A stretch of 64,000 nt of DNA, taken from Rhizophagus clarus (lineage: Eukaryota > Glomeromycota > Glomeromycetes > Glomerales > Glomeraceae). The DNA lies in contig BLAL01000043.1 in the NCBI GenBank assembly GCA_015698045.1, forward strand, positions 1,612,001 to 1,676,000, in the 5' to 3' direction. Of the stretch, positions 1-8,005 are shown piece by piece (positions within the stretch are counted from its first letter, which is position 1; the number at the start of each line of letters is the position of its first letter). The notes under the pieces were generated by a model, which was not told the origin of the DNA, did not search any database, and was given only the letters and a program-made list of their open reading frames with translations. The position numbers and the translations under genes were made by a program.

Positions 1-3000
1 TCATAGAAATCTTAGCGCATTAAGCAAATGGGAAGCTATAGTACCCAAAAGGTCAAACCCATCATATGCATTCAATAACATATTATTAGGAAGCAAATAT
101 AATGAAATTCCATATATGCCAAAATTAATAGCATCAGCAAGACAAGAAATAACAAGAGTGCTTCAAACAGAGCTTAGAAGAAAGGAGCAAATAAAGTCAG
201 CATTAGTTGTAAAATGTATATATTATAAGATAGAAAATGATGGAAAAGAACATAAGAAACGATTTATCAAAATTGCTGAAAAACATCACAGAGGAGGCAT
301 GCGAAGTATTCTCTCAGAGAACTATATAGATGAACATATATCACTTTCAGGAAGTGAAATAGATAAGAAAATAGAAGAATACTTAGAAAAGGGATCTAAC
401 TGGAATTTAGTACGAATTGATATAGTAAAAATAGAGGCATATACATTACGTCGTGCACATGGAGGATCATATATTTCAACACCAAAGAGGTTATCCAATA
501 CAAAGTGTACTATTAATCCAGATAATCAAGGACTCATCGATCCAGAAACAAATAAACCTTCTGAAAAATGTCTCCAAGGGGCTTTAGGATGTTATTTTGC
601 TCATCAAGATGGGCATACAGATCATCTAGAACGAATCTTCCGAGCTAAGAAGCTTAAGCCATACTTAGATACTATCAAACTAGATGGTATTCCAATGCCT
701 ACCCCAATCTGTCCACGTATATTCGATAAGATTGAGGAGATGAATCCAGATATCTCCATTAATGTCTGGGAATGGAATGAAGAATCGGCCACTCCAAAAG
801 GTGTAATAGCTAGTAAAAACTTTAAAAGGCAACATAAAATTCGGTTATTAGCTCTTACAGATATTATCAAATCTGAGGAAATAGGTAAGTACGGGCAAAA
901 GAATCATTTTCTCTGGATAAAAAATCCTAGCAGATTAATATATGGGGATACAGCGCATAAAGAAAAGAAGAATCTATGTGACGGATGCTTTCAAAGCTGG
1001 ACCTCTAAAAAAGCTCTAGAAAATCATTTAGAAGGATGTCCAGGAATACATGAAAATGCTCCACAAAGAGTCAAACTACCTCAGAAAGGAGTCGATGACT
1101 TTATGGAATTCAAGAACTATGGTAGGATGATCAATGCTCCATGTGTAATTATAGCAGACTTCGAGGCAGATAATAAGAAATGCAATGAGGCATATGGGGG
1201 AAGCATGCAAAAACTTGCTGAACAGAAAGCAAACAGCTTCAGCTATATGGTCCACTGGATCGATACAGGAGATGAGTGGGGGCCTTTCTTATATCGAGGA
1301 GAAAATGCCACCCAAGAATTTGTTCAAAGAATTGATCAGGAATTGGTCAAAATCAATGAGGTCCTAGCTATCAAGCATGAGCGAAAAGTGACTGAGGAAG
1401 ACAAGAAAAGATTTGCTAAAGCTATTAGCTGTTGGATTTGCAAAGGTAAGTTTGATATAGATATAGATGAAATTGAGCGATTAGAAGATAAAATAACAGA
1501 TCTTAAAGAGAAGCTAAAAAACTTTAAAAAAGAGTCAGCAGAATATAATGGCATCCAAATAACTATTGATAAGTCAACTAAAGCTATTACCAGCGAAAAA
1601 GCTAAGGCTGATAAGGTCTGGGATCACTGCCATATTACAGGTAAGTTTCGTGGAGCATCTCATAGGGATTGCAATCTTAAGCTCCAAATACAGGATTGGA
1701 AAACCCCAATCCCAGTCATATTCCATAACTTTCGTGGATATGATTCACATTTGATCTGTGAATCTGTTGGGCGATCAGTTAATGCCCATCAAATCAGAGT
1801 CATAGCTGAAACATTTGAGCGATATAAGTCCATGAAAGTAGGTCAGCTTAAATATATCGATAGCAAGCAATTCATGAATACAAGCCTGTCCAAACTTGCA
1901 GAAAATTTGGGTGATAACAAGCCTATAACTAAGAAGCATTTCAAGGATTTAGGCTATACTGATGAACAAATAGATTTAGTTACACGCAAGGGGGTCCAAC
2001 CTTATGACTACATAGATTCGCAAGATAGATTTAAGGAAACAGAACTCCCTCCATTCCACGAATTCCATAGCATACTTGGAGGTAAAATTACACAAAAGGA
2101 TTATGAACATGCCCAAAAAATATGGAAGGAATTCGATTGTAAAAATCTAGGTGAGTATAATGATCTCTATCTTAAAATTGACGTACTTCTTCTAGCAGAT
2201 GTTTGGACAGAATTTAGAAAAATGTCTATGGAATATTATGAACTTGATCCCAGTCACTATGTTTCAGCCCCATCACTATCCTGGGATTCTATGCTTAAAA
2301 TGACAGGAGTCAAGATCGAACTATTCACAGATATGGCTATGCATGATTTTGTTGAAAAGGCTAAGCGTGGCGGTATATCAATGGCCTGTCAACGATATTT
2401 TAAGGCTAATAATCCCAAGATGGGAGAAGCCTATGACCCATCCAAACCCACATCCTGGATCTCATATGTAGACGCAACAAATCTTTATGGTCATTCTATG
2501 AGTCAATATTTACCTATCGAAAATTATCAATGGGAAGCCAGTCGAGAATATTTACTTAAGAATCCAGTTATGCAGAAGAAATATCTTGAAAAGATTCTCA
2601 ATACACGATCTGATGCTAAACGAGGGTATTTCTTAAATATTAATGCTCATTTTCCATTTAAAACCCATGACTATCTAAGTGATTTGCCTCCAGCTGTAGA
2701 AAATATTGCAGTAGGAAAAGATTGGTTAAGTCTATATAATACAAAGCTTGTTAATAATCTAGATGGAGGACGCTTCTCTGCAACAGAAAAATTAGTCCCA
2801 CATCTTGGCCCACGAAAAGATTATGTTATTCATTACCAAGAACTTCAGTATTATGTAGTGTTAGGAATGGTTGTAGATGAGGTTTCAGAAATCTTATCAT
2901 TCAATCAGACTAACTGGCTTGAACCATATATATCTTTTAATACTGAGAAATGTAATGAGGCTAAAAAAGCTGAAAATACATTCCTGAGTGACTTTTTCAA

Positions 3001-3988
3001 ACTTATGAATGTATCAGTATATGGCAAGACTATGGAGAATGTTCGTAAGTATCAAGATGTCAAGCTTATGGCTATGAATAATGAACAGGATGAGAAGAAA
3101 TTTATCAATAAAGTTCGTAAGCCTTCATTCAAATATGCCAGAACCCTTGGAAATACTTTAGTGGGGGCACATATGGGAAAGGCTAGCGTGACACTAAACA
3201 AGCCTATCATAGTTGGAGCATCAGTTTTAGGACTCAGCAAGCTTCATATGTACGAATTCTGGTATGGCTATATAAAAGAAAAATATGGAGATAAAGCACG
3301 GCTTGGATATATGGATACAGATTCCTTTATAATATATATCAAGACTGAAGATATATATAAAGATATGAATGAGCGTCCAGACCTTTTCAATCTCAATGGA
3401 GACCAAACTGTTGGGAAATATAAAGATGAAACTCCAGGAAAGGTGATCACAGAATCTTATCATATTCGATCCAAATCTTACCACTATGTTCTAGCTGATA
3501 AGTCTACTCAATCTAAGCATAAAGGAGTCAGCAAGAAGGGCATGAATGAAATGGCCATGGATTCTTATATGCCAAGCCTAGAAGGATCATTGCTAGACGA
3601 TCCAATAGATAAGTTATCGCTATCAGAGCAAGAAGCTAAGGACTTGACTATACGCTCAGAAGCAGATTCTATGACTCTAGTATATCGGGATTGTCTCTTT
3701 GGTAAGGAAGTATTCTATGCAAAGAATGTAGGTATCCGATCAAAGGATCACATATTATCCCTGGTTGAGTCTGAGAAAAAGGCCCTATGCCCCATAGATA
3801 CTAAGCGCTGGATATTATCAGATGGAATAACTACTTTAGCATATAATAATTGGCGTATCATAGCATATAAGAAAATGGTAAAAGTTGGTATCCCCCATGA
3901 AGAGGCCGAAAAAAGAGCTATGAGGGCTAAGCTCCCAGAGAAATATCAAAATGAATGTGTATCCCATATATCTAGCATTCAGACATAA
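1..3988 (+). CDS. polB: Protein-primed family-B DNA polymerase (5' end outside window)
   Basis: The frame is open from base 2 to the stop at 3986-3988, so the gene starts upstream. The sister copy at 41291 suggests about 155 residues are missing. Exonuclease motifs are visible: DFEAD (about nt 1157), HNFRGYDSHL (about 1720) and YLKIDVLLLADVW (about 2170). Polymerase motifs follow: YVDATNLYGHS (about 2466), VSVYGKTMENVRK (about 3008) and YMDTDSF (about 3310). A zinc-binding HNH-like insert DHCHITGKFRGASH (about 1621) and a C2H2-like motif CDGCFQSW (about 976) are typical of Maverick/adintovirus polymerases (DNA_pol_B_2). All catalytic aspartates are present and there is no internal stop, so it may be functional. 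It would copy the transposon DNA in the host cell. Confidence in the family is high; the priming mechanism is inferred from the family. Confidence 0.93.
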   Translation, partial: HRNLSALSKWEAIVPKRSNPSYAFNNILLGSKYNEIPYMPKLIASARQEITRVLQTELRRKEQIKSALVVKCIYYKIENDGKEHKKRFIKIAEKHHRGGMRSILSENYIDEHISLSGSEIDKKIEEYLEKGSNWNLVRIDIVKIEAYTLRRAHGGSYISTPKRLSNTKCTINPDNQGLIDPETNKPSEKCLQGALGCYFAHQDGHTDHLERIFRAKKLKPYLDTIKLDGIPMPTPICPRIFDKIEEMNPDISINVWEWNEESATPKGVIASKNFKRQHKIRLLALTDIIKSEEIGKYGQKNHFLWIKNPSRLIYGDTAHKEKKNLCDGCFQSWTSKKALENHLEGCPGIHENAPQRVKLPQKGVDDFMEFKNYGRMINAPCVIIADFEADNKKCNEAYGGSMQKLAEQKANSFSYMVHWIDTGDEWGPFLYRGENATQEFVQRIDQELVKINEVLAIKHERKVTEEDKKRFAKAISCWICKGKFDIDIDEIERLEDKITDLKEKLKNFKKESAEYNGIQITIDKSTKAITSEKAKADKVWDHCHITGKFRGASHRDCNLKLQIQDWKTPIPVIFHNFRGYDSHLICESVGRSVNAHQIRVIAETFERYKSMKVGQLKYIDSKQFMNTSLSKLAENLGDNKPITKKHFKDLGYTDEQIDLVTRKGVQPYDYIDSQDRFKETELPPFHEFHSILGGKITQKDYEHAQKIWKEFDCKNLGEYNDLYLKIDVLLLADVWTEFRKMSMEYYELDPSHYVSAPSLSWDSMLKMTGVKIELFTDMAMHDFVEKAKRGGISMACQRYFKANNPKMGEAYDPSKPTSWISYVDATNLYGHSMSQYLPIENYQWEASREYLLKNPVMQKKYLEKILNTRSDAKRGYFLNINAHFPFKTHDYLSDLPPAVENIAVGKDWLSLYNTKLVNNLDGGRFSATEKLVPHLGPRKDYVIHYQELQYYVVLGMVVDEVSEILSFNQTNWLEPYISFNTEKCNEAKKAENTFLSDFFKLMNVSVYGKTMENVRKYQDVKLMAMNNEQDEKKFINKVRKPSFKYARTLGNTLVGAHMGKASVTLNKPIIVGASVLGLSKLHMYEFWYGYIKEKYGDKARLGYMDTDSFIIYIKTEDIYKDMNERPDLFNLNGDQTVGKYKDETPGKVITESYHIRSKSYHYVLADKSTQSKHKGVSKKGMNEMAMDSYMPSLEGSLLDDPIDKLSLSEQEAKDLTIRSEADSMTLVYRDCLFGKEVFYAKNVGIRSKDHILSLVESEKKALCPIDTKRWILSDGITTLAYNNWRIIAYKKMVKVGIPHEEAEKRAMRAKLPEKYQNECVSHISSIQT

Positions 3989-4096
3989 TTTAGTAATGGG
4001 TTAAAAAAGTCATATTTATAAAAGGTATAGTGTATACATTATTAGATTTTTTTTTTCTGGCATGTTAAATATTCAGTTATAGAATAAATCACTAAA

Positions 4097-4285
4097 ATGT
4101 CATCAGTCGATATAGTGAATATAGAGGATATTATAGATGAAGTAAAAAAGAATATCAAAATGGTATTCCAAAATGGAGTTAGAGCAGAAGATCGTCAAAA
4201 ACTTTATATAATTGGACTACAATTAACATTAGATAGATTAGCACGAGAGTTAGATTTTGTGCAAAATAATTATCAAGGGAGTTAG
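4097..4285 (+). CDS. Small hypothetical ORF (62 aa) downstream of polymerase
   Basis: An ATG-started 62-codon frame begins 108 bases after the polymerase stop, on the same strand. The product is predicted to be mostly helical and acidic, with VDIVNIEDIIDEVKKNI at its N-terminus and no cysteine or membrane segment. I do not recognise it. Its position between polymerase and the F-box ORF inside the element makes a small accessory protein possible, but the length gives little statistical support. Confidence 0.3.
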   Translation: MSSVDIVNIEDIIDEVKKNIKMVFQNGVRAEDRQKLYIIGLQLTLDRLARELDFVQNNYQGS

Positions 4286-4451
4286 TTTAATAGACTGAAA
4301 AGACTTGGCTAACCTATAAAATTCCTTTGCATCTTTTTTTTCTTCTAATATTATTACGAATGCCAGGAATACTAATAAACTCAGCTTTTCTTTTTTTTCT
4401 AATGGGTAAAGCTAAAGTATATTTTAAATTAGCATATAATATTTGTTAATT

Positions 4452-5135
4452 ATGACACATTCAAGAGTTATATATTTACCAGAACTATTAAATCATATTT
4501 TACATTTTCTAGCAATAGATAAATCCCTCTATCCCACTTTATTTGTCTGCCGATTGTGGTACAGATGCGGTGTTTCTGTTCTATGGAAACGAGTTGAGCT
4601 AAAAAATAGTAACATACAAAAAATTTTTATGAAAAAAATATGTGAGAAGCAGAAGAGTCTCTTTGGGACCAAACCATTTTATTATTTGAATGTAACTCAT
4701 TTAGAAATCCCAAGCTACTGGCGACTTTCAGATAAAAAATTCAAACATATTACACATCTATTCCCAAATATAATTCATTTAAATTTGAATAATAGTACAG
4801 GATTCAGTGATAAAACATTAAATCGAATAGCTGAATCATACCCCAATCTGAAGTATCTCAACTTGGGAATTTATTATCATGAAAGAAAAGATGATACTGG
4901 ATTAATAACTGATAAAGGTCTATATGCAATCGCAAATTCATGCTATAAATTAGAATATCTAGATATTTCTTTCCGTATAGAGTTTTCTGAAGAATCAATT
5001 TGTAATATTATTCATTCCTGCCTAAAACTCCAAGCACTTCATATTCACGGTTGTAGAATTACTTATAAAACTATCAGAGAAACTAGATTGTATCTTAAAT
5101 TAAAATATTTTGGTCTAAGTAGAGGTTGGAACTGA
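4452..5135 (+). CDS. F-box / leucine-rich-repeat protein carried by the element
   Basis: The protein starts at the ATG at 4452 and has 227 residues. Residues about 8-50 form an F-box (LPELLNHILHFL, then LFVCRLWYRCGVSVLWKRVEL), the layout of the very large F-box family of Rhizophagus. Residues about 75-220 hold irregular leucine-rich repeats with the pattern LKYLNLG and LEYLDIS. F-box proteins recruit substrates to SCF ubiquitin ligases through Skp1; LRRs bind the substrate. The gene lies between polymerase and integrase genes of the Maverick-like element, so it is either captured host cargo or an accessory gene that acts on host proteins. It is shorter than the host-type F-box protein at 30921-32567. 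The frame is intact. Confidence 0.7.
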   Translation: MTHSRVIYLPELLNHILHFLAIDKSLYPTLFVCRLWYRCGVSVLWKRVELKNSNIQKIFMKKICEKQKSLFGTKPFYYLNVTHLEIPSYWRLSDKKFKHITHLFPNIIHLNLNNSTGFSDKTLNRIAESYPNLKYLNLGIYYHERKDDTGLITDKGLYAIANSCYKLEYLDISFRIEFSEESICNIIHSCLKLQALHIHGCRITYKTIRETRLYLKLKYFGLSRGWN

Positions 5136-5184
5136 TCCAATTATTCTTAGTCAAATTATTTAGACTATTTTCCGCAGATAAGAA

Positions 5185-5445
5185 ATGGAAAGTAATAAAA
5201 AAGAAGAACAATCTCAAAAGGATCAGCCAGAGACGAGCCAGCTTGACTATAATTCCTCATCCCTTATTTCCCCCATTTTGGCAGAATCAGCACAAGCTCT
5301 AATGAATAGCCTGGATAAATTGGAAGACATGATAAATTTGATAAAATCAGATTTGAAAAAACCATTGCCGATTGATATTAATGATCCTGATCTATCATAC
5401 AATAAAGCTAAGCTAGAGAAGGTTCAGACTATTATTCCAAAGTAA
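5185..5445 (+). CDS. Small hypothetical ORF (86 aa)
   Basis: The ATG at 5185 lies 50 bases after the F-box stop on the same strand. The product is hydrophilic, with a charged start (MESNKKEEQSQK) and a helical centre (NSLDKLEDMINLIKSDLKK) that could pair as a coiled coil. No known family is recognised. It sits in a run of co-oriented element genes, which is the main reason to list it. Confidence 0.35.
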   Translation: MESNKKEEQSQKDQPETSQLDYNSSSLISPILAESAQALMNSLDKLEDMINLIKSDLKKPLPIDINDPDLSYNKAKLEKVQTIIPK

Positions 5446-5451
5446 TAATAT

Positions 5452-5750
5452 TTACTGCGCCATACACGTGACATTGTGAACTCGGTTCACATTCTCCTTC
5501 TTATAAATTTCAGGATAATCTCCCCGCAATTCTTGGACAAGGAAGGGTATTTTCTTTGGCATTTTCTCAGTATTTTTTCCCAGAATATAGGCTTCAGCAA
5601 TTTTTTTGGCTAATTCTAGATGGAAGCTTTTACTAAAAATATATGGAATACCCAAACTTCTGGGAAAATATGGCATGCCTGGAATATTTTTTTCCAGGAA
5701 TTTTTCCAAGACTATATCACTTACCTTGCCGAAGGCGTTAAAGTATAATC
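5452..5750 (-). other. Open frame without ATG, convergent to the preceding ORF
   Basis: On the minus strand a frame is open from just after a TGA near 5750 to the stop at 5452. It lacks an early ATG. A good splice donor (AAG then GTAAGT, about 5727) lies near its start. The encoded text is non-random in look (for example NIPGMPYFPRSLGIPYIFSK) and ends CMAQ. It could be a 3' exon or a truncated element protein. I recognise no family. Confidence 0.22.
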
Positions 5751-5756
5751 AAGCAT

Positions 5757-6680
5757 ATGTCTAGCCAACCACATTTTAATGAACACTATAAGAGTTTGCT
5801 TGACCAATTACCACCATCCATGAAAAAAGATGCATGGTTACGACTAACAACTCGTAAAAGTAATCCCCTATCTGAGGAACAGGCTAAAGGTATTCGTTCA
5901 GATATTGAGGAATTACTTACTAAAGAAGTTGAAAGATACTTTAATAAAAAAAATCGCCAAAAGCTTAAGATTGAAGCAAATACCACTTCTGATGGTTCTA
6001 GTACATTATCAAGGCTAGATGGATTTGAGAAACAGTTAGAAGAGCGTGAACTTTGTGTACAGCAACAGGAGAATAATATTAAGAAAACTATTGAGACTCA
6101 AGTTTCTGAGGAACGCAAATGTCTAAAAGATGAATATGATACTCTTTTAGCTCGAAAAGTGAGAGAATATAATAACTGTATGGTAGATATGAAGCAGAAA
6201 TTATATTCATTTAGGTATCAGCTAGAAGAGCAATATAAAACCAGTAAGGCTGACTTGGAGAAACAATACCAATCTCGTATCTCTGCCTTGGATAAAGCTA
6301 ATATTGAAAAAGATAGAGAGATTGGCAAGTTATCTGCATTACTATCACGATCTAAGAATGAAATAAAGGATCTTAAATATGTCCTTTCTTCGGTTAAAGA
6401 TATTATCAAGACATTGGATGATATTATCTATTCTAAAGATCAAACAATTATTATTTATAATGATGGAATCCGTTCTATTAATCCTGGCTGTATTGATAAT
6501 GCTATAGAGCCAATTAGTTTTTATGAAAAAGATGCCAAAGTCTTGTGGAATAGATGGCGTGCTAATGCACCAGATAATCCAGATATTCGAAAAAAATATT
6601 CATTTCGTTCCTCTATTCGTACAAAACTTTCTGACCATCTTATTCAAGAACTTCAAAAGGTTATATCATGCCAAAAATAG
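5757..6680 (+). CDS. Coiled-coil protein (307 aa)
   Basis: The ATG at 5757 opens 307 codons. Residues about 85-235 are a long, charged coiled coil (heptad-like QLEEQYKTSKADLEKQYQ and neighbours). The N-terminus contains a helical head (LLDQLPPSMKKDAWLRL). The C-terminus has a compact basic segment (VLWNRWRANAPDNPDIRKKY). I do not recognise a named family. In Maverick-like elements such proteins can be structural or scaffold components, but that is only a guess from context. Its 3' end overlaps by about 15 bases the end of the convergent minus-strand zinc-finger frame (stop 6666-6668). Confidence 0.6.
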   Translation: MSSQPHFNEHYKSLLDQLPPSMKKDAWLRLTTRKSNPLSEEQAKGIRSDIEELLTKEVERYFNKKNRQKLKIEANTTSDGSSTLSRLDGFEKQLEERELCVQQQENNIKKTIETQVSEERKCLKDEYDTLLARKVREYNNCMVDMKQKLYSFRYQLEEQYKTSKADLEKQYQSRISALDKANIEKDREIGKLSALLSRSKNEIKDLKYVLSSVKDIIKTLDDIIYSKDQTIIIYNDGIRSINPGCIDNAIEPISFYEKDAKVLWNRWRANAPDNPDIRKKYSFRSSIRTKLSDHLIQELQKVISCQK

Positions 6681-6932
6681 TCGAATAGGCACCATATTTT
6701 TTATCAAACTTTTAGAACTACTTGAAATATTTGAACTACTTGAAGTACTTGAACCACTTGAACCACTTGAACTACTTGAACTACTTGAGCTATTAGAACT
6801 ACTTGCTAAACTATTGGAAGAAAAAATACATGGAGTTTTATTAGCTAAATGTTGTTCAAGTTTAGATGGATATAAGAATTCCTTACCACATCTTTTACAT
6901 ATACGTTCCTTATTAGATCGTTTGCTAGCTAG
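6666..6932 (-). CDS. Zinc-finger plus Ser-rich tail, probably a -1 frameshift extension of the protease
   Basis: Directly at the protease stop (TAG 6929-6931) the -1 frame stays open for 88 codons to TGA at 6666-6668. It starts at the slippery run, has no ATG near its start, and reads LASKRSNKERICKRCGKEF, then LYPSKLEQHLANKTPC. That is a C-x2-C-x12-H-x5-C zinc-binding pattern. A long serine tract follows, with Gly, Asn and Thr interruptions. The zinc finger could bind nucleic acid. The opposite strand also has an open Leu-rich frame here, which I regard as the mirror of the Ser codons. Expression by frameshift is inferred from the sequence, not shown. Confidence 0.45.
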   Translation of the reverse strand, partial: LASKRSNKERICKRCGKEFLYPSKLEQHLANKTPCIFSSNSLASSSNSSSSSSSSSGSSGSSTSSSSNISSSSKSLIKNMVPIRLFLA

Positions 6933-8005
6933 TTTTTTTTTATAGGTTCTGGTTTCTTCCCTACAGTGAAGACATTACGCTGGGACTTGTGAACTGATAG
7001 GGGAATGGTAATAGTCTTTCCATTACATATGGCCTTAAATTCCCCCTTCACTAAGGGTTCCCATCCTGCACGATACTGCCATTGTGTTCCAAGAATAAAT
7101 AGAGATAGTTCTTTTCCATTATCATCATATTCTGTAGGAACGACAGAGAATTCATCTGGAATGGTATCTCTATTTTCCCTATCCTCAATAGTTACAGGAA
7201 CACTATCAATTGTACCAAGAGAATGGGACTTACTTGCGACTCCATTAAGTATGTGAATCTTTTTCTTATCTATTTTTAGACCCAAATGCTTTGCAACATT
7301 TTCTGAGATTATTGACGAATCTGATCCACTATCAATCATTGCATAGGGTATAGTCATGCTTCCTACTTTACAGGAGATGGTTGCAACATCATCAGCATCC
7401 TTTATTTGGAGAAAATTTATCTCTAAAGGCTTTGGCCAATATATTTGGCTATTTTTTTTTTGAGCTGATGCATAAGCTTTAATAGCATAATCTAGTCGAA
7501 TACTTTCTGGCAAAACATGACTAGTGGAAGTAGTATTAATTTCCTTTATTTTAGTAGAATCCGCTATAACCATATCTTCATTTGGGCTGGGGGTATTTAG
7601 AACCGTTTCATTATTATTTTCTGGAACTTGTAAAAGAAGCTTTTGTTCGGTATTTGTGGCCTGTATTAGTGGAAATAAGATATCTTGAAATTTTTTTGTA
7701 ACATTTTCCCATGCTAATTCCCTTCTTTTAACCGTATCATTTGGCATTTCTGTATTCAAGCAATGGTCTTTTATTTTGGGGAATATCATATTAATAAATT
7801 TTGAAATTTCTATAAGAATCTCTCTAGGACAATGAGGGACTAATGATGCTATTGACGATTTTAATGCTATTTGATACATTAGATCTGTAGCTATGGCTAT
7901 ATTGCTAGTACGAAACTTGGAAGTAGGGGGCTTCTTGGTGGCTCCTTCTTTTGGTTTGGTACTCTTTTTTATAGGTATTCCACTTCGCACCACTTTTTTT
8001 TTAAA
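6929..8005 (-). CDS. Retropepsin-like aspartic protease, expressed by -1 frameshift from Gag
   Basis: The frame is open from about 8014 to TAG at 6929-6931. There is no ATG for its first ~46 codons, and it overlaps the Gag 3' end in the -1 frame. The protease core has the catalytic triad YAMIDSGSDSSII (about 7320-7345), followed by the expected hydrophobic strand and ILGTQWQYRAGW near the C-terminus, as in retropepsins of retroviruses and gypsy-type elements. One active-site motif is present, so it would act as a dimer. The N-terminal ~200 residues are a linker with a helical segment (VPHCPREILIEISKFINM). It probably matures the Gag-like protein. Assignment to the retropepsin clan is firm; function in this element is inferred. 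Confidence 0.75.
   Translation of the reverse strand, partial: FKKKVVRSGIPIKKSTKPKEGATKKPPTSKFRTSNIAIATDLMYQIALKSSIASLVPHCPREILIEISKFINMIFPKIKDHCLNTEMPNDTVKRRELAWENVTKKFQDILFPLIQATNTEQKLLLQVPENNNETVLNTPSPNEDMVIADSTKIKEINTTSTSHVLPESIRLDYAIKAYASAQKKNSQIYWPKPLEINFLQIKDADDVATISCKVGSMTIPYAMIDSGSDSSIISENVAKHLGLKIDKKKIHILNGVASKSHSLGTIDSVPVTIEDRENRDTIPDEFSVVPTEYDDNGKELSLFILGTQWQYRAGWEPLVKGEFKAICNGKTITIPLSVHKSQRNVFTVGKKPEPIKKN
6932..6943 (-). promoter_or_regulatory. Candidate -1 ribosomal frameshift site (protease to zinc finger)
   Basis: Read on the minus strand the protease frame ends ATA AAA AAA AAC TAG. The heptamer A AAA AAC is a classical X XXY YYZ slippery site in the correct phase. It lies directly before the stop, and slipping back one base opens the zinc-finger frame. 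I could not evaluate a downstream stimulatory structure. Confidence 0.5.

Noticed and set aside
1440..1680. Separate HNH endonuclease inside the polymerase
   Set aside because: The Cys/His insert with DHCHITGKFRGASH is a regular part of this polymerase family, and the frame is continuous.
6523..6945. Plus-strand Leu-rich frame (repeated LLELLEL)
   Set aside because: It is the mirror of the Ser codons in the minus-strand zinc-finger frame and starts inside the coiled-coil gene.
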